From Bryobacterales bacterium (lineage in GTDB: Bacteria > Acidobacteriota > Terriglobia > Bryobacterales > Bryobacteraceae): DNA of 10,540 bases. Within the stretch, counting starts at the first letter, position 1. Each line of letters begins with the position of its first letter. Below, in pieces: positions 7,046 to 10,540 of the stretch. Both the position numbers and the translations under genes were made by a program. Below the pieces are notes generated by a model. That model was given only the letters and a program-made list of their open reading frames with translations, was not told the DNA's origin and searched no databases. Where the stretch lies: positions 1-10,540 of the forward strand of contig JALOKO010000085.1 in NCBI GenBank assembly GCA_025456495.1, written 5' to 3'.

Positions 7046-8086
7046 TTGAAGCAATCCGTCCCCAGTGCGCGCGCCGATTCCGCAGCCACTGCAACGCTGG
7101 CCCTGGATCCCGAAGAGGGGCAGGGTGCGGCGTCTGGCATGCTGTGTCCTGCCTGCGGCTCACCTGCCTACGGATCTGTGCTTCCGGTGGAGGCAGGCGG
7201 GGGCGTGCGTACCCTGGTGAGTTGCTCGCGCTGCAGTTTGCTGCGCTTCCTGGCTGTCGCCCCGAATGCAGGTACGGGCAGTTTTTGGCGCTTCGTGCTC
7301 GCGCCGGAATCGCCAGGCGGGATTACCGGGCGGATGCTGCAGGGATTGAAGCGTAGGGCGCGGCAGGGGCTGCTTGGCTTCGCCTCCCGGGGCCGCAACG
7401 TGTCAGGCGCAGATTGGCTGGTACAGGTGGAAGCGCCCCAGGGCGCCTGTTGCCGCTCTGTGGCCGATGGCAAGGCGCATAGCCTGGTGATTACTCCTCA
7501 CTTGTCGGATGCGGAACTCGCTCTGCATCGTGAGGGCGTATGGGCTGTGGTGGCGCAAGCGGACCAAATGCCCTTACGGGTGAACTCCTGTGCAAGGGTG
7601 CTGCGACTGGGTGGCCTGGCTGCGGAAACGGATCCGGCGGGTTGGCTCACCCACACCGCGCGCCGCATGCAACCGGGGGGCCGCCTGGTCCTGCAGGTCT
7701 TCGATTGCTCCAGTTGGGGCTTTCTGCTGTGCGGTTCACGCTGGGTGGGCCTGGAGGCTGACGCGGCCGCCTATGCCTACCGGGCCGAGGACCTGGAAGT
7801 GTTGCTGGAACTCTGCGGGATGCGTGTGACACGGCGATCTCATCACTTTCCCTGGATGAATGCGTTGGTCTGGGCCAGCAGCCTGTTCCCGGGTCTGCAT
7901 CGTGCAGTGCAAACTCCTGCACGGCAACAACCGGACGACCAGGGACGCGAGACAGGCCGCGCCCCCGGCCCCATGGCCACGCTGCTGTATCTGGGTGCGG
8001 TCACAATGCTGCTGCCGCTGGCGCTGCTGGAAAGCCTGTGCCATGCCGGATCCGTGATGATGATGGAAGCGGAGCGCAAGCATTGA
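7046..8086 (+). CDS. Zinc-ribbon, degenerate SAM-methyltransferase-like protein with C-terminal membrane helix
   Basis: Probable relative of the class I SAM-dependent methyltransferases of the Methyltransf_23 type; catalytic activity is doubtful. In the 346-aa product a zinc ribbon is formed by C34-C37 (CPAC) and C60-C63 (CSRC). The later half matches the family well: the post-motif strand QPGGRLVLQVFD (209-220), SSWGFLLCGSRWVGLE (222-237), then a helix equivalent to the 'ESLRALLEAAGF' region (AEDLEVLLELCGMRV). A hydrophobic helix (about 311-331, TLLYLGAVTMLLPLALLESL) sits at the C terminus. The expected glycine-rich SAM motif I is not visible; the region is ADWLVQVEAPQGACC. Starts at TTG 7001 or ATG 7139 are possible. 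The stop codon overlaps the start of the M28 gene, so the two are translationally coupled. The ribbon and tail helix suggest a membrane-associated protein facing the cytoplasm (inference). Confidence 0.7.
   Translation: MKQSVPSARADSAATATLALDPEEGQGAASGMLCPACGSPAYGSVLPVEAGGGVRTLVSCSRCSLLRFLAVAPNAGTGSFWRFVLAPESPGGITGRMLQGLKRRARQGLLGFASRGRNVSGADWLVQVEAPQGACCRSVADGKAHSLVITPHLSDAELALHREGVWAVVAQADQMPLRVNSCARVLRLGGLAAETDPAGWLTHTARRMQPGGRLVLQVFDCSSWGFLLCGSRWVGLEADAAAYAYRAEDLEVLLELCGMRVTRRSHHFPWMNALVWASSLFPGLHRAVQTPARQQPDDQGRETGRAPGPMATLLYLGAVTMLLPLALLESLCHAGSVMMMEAERKH
8071..8074 (+). promoter_or_regulatory. Ribosome-binding site deciding the TTG start of the M28 gene
   Basis: GGAG stands 8 nt before TTG 8083-8085, the codon that begins the signal peptide. 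The TTG shares bases with the upstream TGA stop (8084-8086), a typical coupling arrangement. Confidence 0.75.
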
Positions 8087-9012
8087 ACACATTCCGCGAT
8101 TGGGCGCTCCGGCTGGCCACACTGGCGCCTCTGTGGTGGATGCTGACGACGCCGTCGCCCGCCCAGATGCTGCGCGTGGATGGCGCGCGGGCCTTGCGCC
8201 ACGTTGAGCGGCTGGTGGCGATGGGGCCACGCGCCGCCGGTTCCCGGCAACTGGAGCAAACCCGCCAGTACATCGAAACGCAGGTTGCCGCCGTCGGCCT
8301 GAAGGCCCAACGCCAGCCCTTTCGGGCCGCCACGCCTGGGGGGCCGCTGCCCATGGCCAACCTGCTGGTGAAGATCCCCGGCAGCCGCGGCGACACCGCT
8401 CCGCTGGTGCTGCTCAGCGGCCACTTCGACACCAAACGCTTCCTTGACCGCAACTTCGTGGGAGCCAATGATGGCGGCTCCTCCACAGGACTGCTGCTGG
8501 AACTCACCCGGGTGCTGGCCGCGCGTCGCCCTCAGTTGAATGTGTGGATTGTCTTTTTCGATGGCGAGGAGGCCATCGGATCGTGGAGCGACAGTGATAG
8601 CCTGTACGGAAGTCGGCATCTGGCCTCCACCCTGCAGGCCCAGGGCGAACTCACCCGGGTGCGGGCGCTCATCAATGTCGATATGGTAGCCGACCGCGAT
8701 CTGCAGTTGCTGGATGAGGACTACTCCGACCGTACGCTGCGGCGATACGCCCGCGAGGCCGCGCGCGCCATTGGCAAGCCCTCCCTGGTGATGGCCGAAT
8801 CGTTGGCCATTGAAGACGACCATGTGCCCTTCGTGCGGCGTGGTGTGTCGGCATTGAATTTGATTGACTTCGATTACGGGCCGGACAATCGCTACTGGCA
8901 CACGGCGGACGATTCGCTGGACAAGCTGTCCGCCGACAGCCTGTCCACCGTCGGCCGCCTGGTGCTGGAGATCCTCAGGCGCCTGGAACAGGAGCCGGCG
9001 GCGGGGCGCTAA
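8083..9012 (+). CDS. Exported glutaminyl-peptide cyclotransferase-like M28 metalloprotein
   Basis: Zinc-dependent protein of the M28 fold, close to animal-type glutaminyl cyclase, which converts N-terminal Gln to pyroglutamate. From TTG 8083 it is 309 aa with a signal peptide (about 1-28, ending SPAQ), so it acts in the periplasm or outside. Metal and catalytic positions are intact: GHFDTK (H114, D116), ANDGGSS (D130), FFDGEE (E162, E163), INVD (D200), IEDDHVPF (D245/D246, H247) and YWHTADD (W272, H273). The strings FFDGEEA, SDSLYGSRHLA, DDHVPFVRRGV and WHTADD resemble the active-site regions of mammalian QPCT as I remember them; ordinary M28 aminopeptidases lack the SLYGSRHLA and DDHVPF..RGV pair. 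An aminopeptidase remains possible. It is coupled to the methyltransferase-like gene, and its last 38 bp overlap the convergent phosphoesterase gene. Confidence 0.88.
   Translation: MNTFRDWALRLATLAPLWWMLTTPSPAQMLRVDGARALRHVERLVAMGPRAAGSRQLEQTRQYIETQVAAVGLKAQRQPFRAATPGGPLPMANLLVKIPGSRGDTAPLVLLSGHFDTKRFLDRNFVGANDGGSSTGLLLELTRVLAARRPQLNVWIVFFDGEEAIGSWSDSDSLYGSRHLASTLQAQGELTRVRALINVDMVADRDLQLLDEDYSDRTLRRYAREAARAIGKPSLVMAESLAIEDDHVPFVRRGVSALNLIDFDYGPDNRYWHTADDSLDKLSADSLSTVGRLVLEILRRLEQEPAAGR
8975..9012. other. Tail-to-tail overlap of two convergent genes
   Basis: The stop TAA of the M28 gene is at 9010-9012 and the phosphoesterase stop TGA is at 8975-8977 on the other strand. The last 38 bp of each coding region therefore overlap in antisense, and there is no terminator hairpin between the genes. 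Confidence 0.85.
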
Positions 9013-9964
9013 CGGCGCTCCAGCCCCCGCGCGGATGCGTTGCCAGCGCCCGGCGTAGCGAGTCGGAAGGATGATTCTCCCACCATTCGCCAATCGCGAA
9101 CGACCTGCCCTCCCCATGGGGCGGGGGCAGCTCCTGAATGCGAAGCGCCAGTTGGCCGTTGCTGACCGTGGCGACGCCGTAGTGATAGAACCAACCGTGT
9201 CCAAAGCCCTCGCCGCGGGTTTTGCCGCGCTCCATGCTGCCGCCACAGCTTCCCAGGGAGACGTACTGCACGCCATCGCGCTCCAGATGCCAAAGGTGAT
9301 GGAGGTGCCCGCTAAACACCCACTGGACGCCGAACTCGACGCAAGTCTTGTGCAGGCTGAACTCCCCGCTTTTCAGCATCAGGAAGGGGATCCAGAAGGG
9401 CTTATGCAGGAAGACCAGCTTCAGTGGGGCGTCGCGATGCTGCTGCAGGTCCTCCCGCAGAAAGGCGATCTGGGCTTCGTCCAGGGTATCGGAGCGACTG
9501 TTGTCCAGAACGGTGATATGGCACGAACCCTGGGTGAACGAATACTGTGGCGGATGCCCCGTAAAGCGGGTGTAGAGGCGCTGGGAATCGGCTGACCAGA
9601 TATCGTGATTGCCCGGGGTAGAGTAATGGGGAATGGCCCCGTAGCGCCGCCACAGTTTCTTCATCTCCACCCACTCAATGTCTGTCCAGAAATCCCGCAG
9701 ACCCTCGATGCTATCGCCCACGTTGATGACAAAGCGGGGCCGCTCAGCAACAATGCGGTCAACGGCGCGCTCATAGACCCCAGCCTGGGCGCCGCCGGTG
9801 CGATCTCCCATGATGCAGAAGCGCGAGGGGCCCTCGGCAGCCGGGGAGACTGGATCCCGTGGCAGTTGGCTGCGCTGCGCCTGGGCGCGGCGAATGGGGT
9901 CCAGTACGATGCCAGCGGCGGCGAGGCCGAACTGGCGTATCCAATGACGACGCAGGAAGTGCAT
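8975..9964 (-). CDS. Exported calcineurin-like metallophosphoesterase
   Basis: Binuclear-metal phosphoesterase with unknown substrate. From ATG 9962-9964 the product is 329 aa. A purine-rich GAAAGAAGA ends three bases before this ATG. The N terminus has RRHWIRQ then FGLAAAGIVL and ends AQAQ near residue 30, compatible with a twin-arginine (Tat) or Sec signal. Metal-site motifs in order: FCIMGDRTGG (D54; the usual DxH is replaced by D-R-T), INVGDSIEG (D84), TPGNHD (N119, H120), LVFLHKPF (H187) and FSGHLHH (H220, H222). 'GDRTGG' followed by 'PGVF/AGVY' is a pattern I know from an exported subgroup of this family. The C-terminal 45 residues after the catalytic domain, including an Ala/Pro-rich tail, are encoded partly over the M28 gene end. 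The same frame stays open upstream through IS and RHS remnants to the window edge, but the signal peptide marks 9964 as the start. ATG 9988 is an alternative. Confidence 0.88.
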   Translation of the reverse strand: MHFLRRHWIRQFGLAAAGIVLDPIRRAQAQRSQLPRDPVSPAAEGPSRFCIMGDRTGGAQAGVYERAVDRIVAERPRFVINVGDSIEGLRDFWTDIEWVEMKKLWRRYGAIPHYSTPGNHDIWSADSQRLYTRFTGHPPQYSFTQGSCHITVLDNSRSDTLDEAQIAFLREDLQQHRDAPLKLVFLHKPFWIPFLMLKSGEFSLHKTCVEFGVQWVFSGHLHHLWHLERDGVQYVSLGSCGGSMERGKTRGEGFGHGWFYHYGVATVSNGQLALRIQELPPPHGEGRSFAIGEWWENHPSDSLRRALATHPRGGWSAVSAPPPAPVPGA

Positions 9965-10025
9965 AGGTCTTCTTTCAGGATGCGGCATGTACGGGTCTGG
10001 TGGAAATGCCGATGCGGACTGGGAC

Positions 10026-10240
10026 TGACCTGCTCCCCAAAATCTCAACCAGCCAAAACTTGAAAAGCTGAGGTAAGGGAGGGAGCGGAGATGAAGAAGA
10101 GCCGGTACAGCGAGTAGCAGATGCACCGAGCGGTGAGACAGATGCAGGCGGGGCACACGGCCGAGGAGGTAAGCCGGGAAGTGGGGGTGTCGAAGGCAAC
10201 GCTCTATGCCTGGAAGTCGAAGCTGGGATGTCGGGAATTG
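10026..10240 (+). mobile_element. Left-end remnant of an IS3-family element
   Basis: The segment TGACCTGCTCCCCAAAATC at about 10026 resembles the outer end of IS3-type elements. It lies 65 bp before an orfA-like frame that starts with a purine-rich leader. Homology to an IS3 orfA fades at about 10235. I found no matching right end (a GGGGAGCAGGTCA-like sequence) before the window ends, and no orfB. The element is therefore a truncated remnant; its exact boundaries are approximate. Its outer end lies about 60 bp upstream of the phosphoesterase start, so it may have displaced that gene's promoter. Confidence 0.6.
10091..10235 (+). pseudogene. Broken IS3-family orfA transposase (helix-turn-helix protein)
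   Basis: Reading from ATG 10091, with GGGAG just upstream, gives MKKSRYSE, a stop, then QMHRAVRQMQAG and HTAEEVSREVGVSKATLYAW, then KSKLG. This is the standard helix-turn-helix of IS3-type orfA, where a Glu codon normally stands before Gln; here GAG has become TAG at 10115-10117. After KLG the expected leucine-zipper segment (the 'SELRRLRQLEEEN' type) is absent and unrelated sequence begins. Both the amber codon and the truncation should inactivate it. It is a remnant with no transposition function of its own. Confidence 0.8.
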
Positions 10241-10315
10241 AGCGTGGCCTCCATCAACAGGGGTTCGGCCAAGAATGTCGATAACAATCCAAGGAACTGG
10301 GATCCAAACAAATGG
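10236..10315. other. Unassigned junction between IS and RHS remnants
   Basis: About 80 bp that match neither the transposase nor the RHS repeat. Neither strand gives a recognisable protein piece. It may be a scrap of another mobile element or a scrambled junction; it contains GGATCC at 10300-10305. Confidence 0.4.
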
Positions 10316-10540
10316 CCCCAGCCCATTGGTTTCATACCGCTTCCACTTCCCCGCCGCATCGGTAATCGTCACCGCATCCTTGGCATAGGCATACGTCGTA
10401 CTCCCCGCGCCATCAGGCAACGAAACGCTCAGCGTCCGCCCCAACGCATCGTAGGTATACGTCGTCCATTTCGGCGTCTCCCCCGGCGCATGCGGCAACG
10501 AAACCCGCTTCACCTTCCCCATCGGCGAACACGCACACGG
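10316..10540 (-). pseudogene. RHS-repeat (YD-repeat) protein fragment, cut at both ends
   Basis: The minus-strand frame entering from the window edge reads CSPMGKVKRVSLPHAPG, then WTTYTYDALGRTLSVSLPDG, then TTYAYAKDAVTITDAAGKW and KRYETNGLG, where similarity stops abruptly at about 10316. YTYDALGRT and the following G-x-W/K-x-Y pattern are hallmarks of RHS/YD repeats, which fold into large beta-spiral shells on surface or toxin proteins. The upstream part lies outside the window. The expected continuation after NGLG ('..LVQVTEP') is missing, so the fragment was cut by a rearrangement. The frame continues open into the phosphoesterase, but through unrelated and antisense-IS sequence. Probably a dead fragment, or the broken 3' end of a larger gene to the right. 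Confidence 0.75.

Noticed and set aside
7843..9276. 477-codon minus-strand open frame opposite the M28 gene
   Set aside because: Antisense to a protein with all metal ligands conserved; low-complexity, no motif. It also overlaps the real phosphoesterase in another frame.
1..10540. tRNA, rRNA or a multi-gene defence system
   Set aside because: No cloverleaf or conserved rRNA segments were seen, and no nuclease, reverse transcriptase, toxin-antitoxin or other defence-type gene is present apart from the RHS fragment.

Overview
This is a high-GC bacterial stretch, most likely chromosomal DNA of an Acidobacteriota member of the Bryobacter/Solibacter type. The case rests on three things: a large Oar-like TonB-dependent receptor with an 'NLLGQ...RRNENVQ' entry segment, an RHS fragment of the 'YTYDALGRT...GKWKRYE' style, and a set of single-gene exported enzymes. 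This is an inference from remembered family style; no database search was possible.

Layout. Positions 1-85 hold five tandem 17-bp units that overlap the 3' end of the first gene. Two minus-strand genes follow: a TonB-dependent outer-membrane receptor (66-2909) and, upstream of it, an exported YtcJ-type amidohydrolase (3071-4735). The roughly 230-bp gap to 4965 is a divergent intergenic region with a perfect 16-bp tandem duplication next to the amidohydrolase start. On the plus strand come a six-helix membrane protein of unknown function (4966-5697) and a periplasmic sugar-binding-type lipoprotein (5854-6807 plus stop). A candidate promoter, enclosed by the two arms of a perfect 12-bp inverted repeat, separates these two. 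The lipoprotein gene ends in a clear intrinsic terminator (6870-6900).

A two-gene plus-strand operon follows. It encodes a zinc-ribbon protein that looks like a degenerate SAM-methyltransferase with a C-terminal membrane helix (about 7046-8086). It is joined by a TGA/TTG overlap to an exported M28 metallopeptidase-fold protein (8083-9012) that closely resembles animal-type glutaminyl-peptide cyclotransferase. A minus-strand exported metallophosphoesterase (8975-9964) converges on it, and the two reading frames overlap tail to tail by 38 bp.

The right end (9965-10540) is a rearranged patchwork: one end of an IS3-type element whose orfA has an amber codon and is cut short, about 75 bp of unassigned sequence, and a fragment of an RHS-repeat gene on the minus strand running off the window.

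How the genes may work together: most products are predicted to act in the envelope or periplasm (outer-membrane uptake, periplasmic binding, exported hydrolases). Apart from the overlapping methyltransferase-like/cyclotransferase pair, the sequence does not tie them into one pathway. I found no complete, obviously new multi-gene system. The most unusual items are the promoter-enclosing inverted repeat, the degenerate methyltransferase/glutaminyl-cyclase pair, and the gene-end tandem array.
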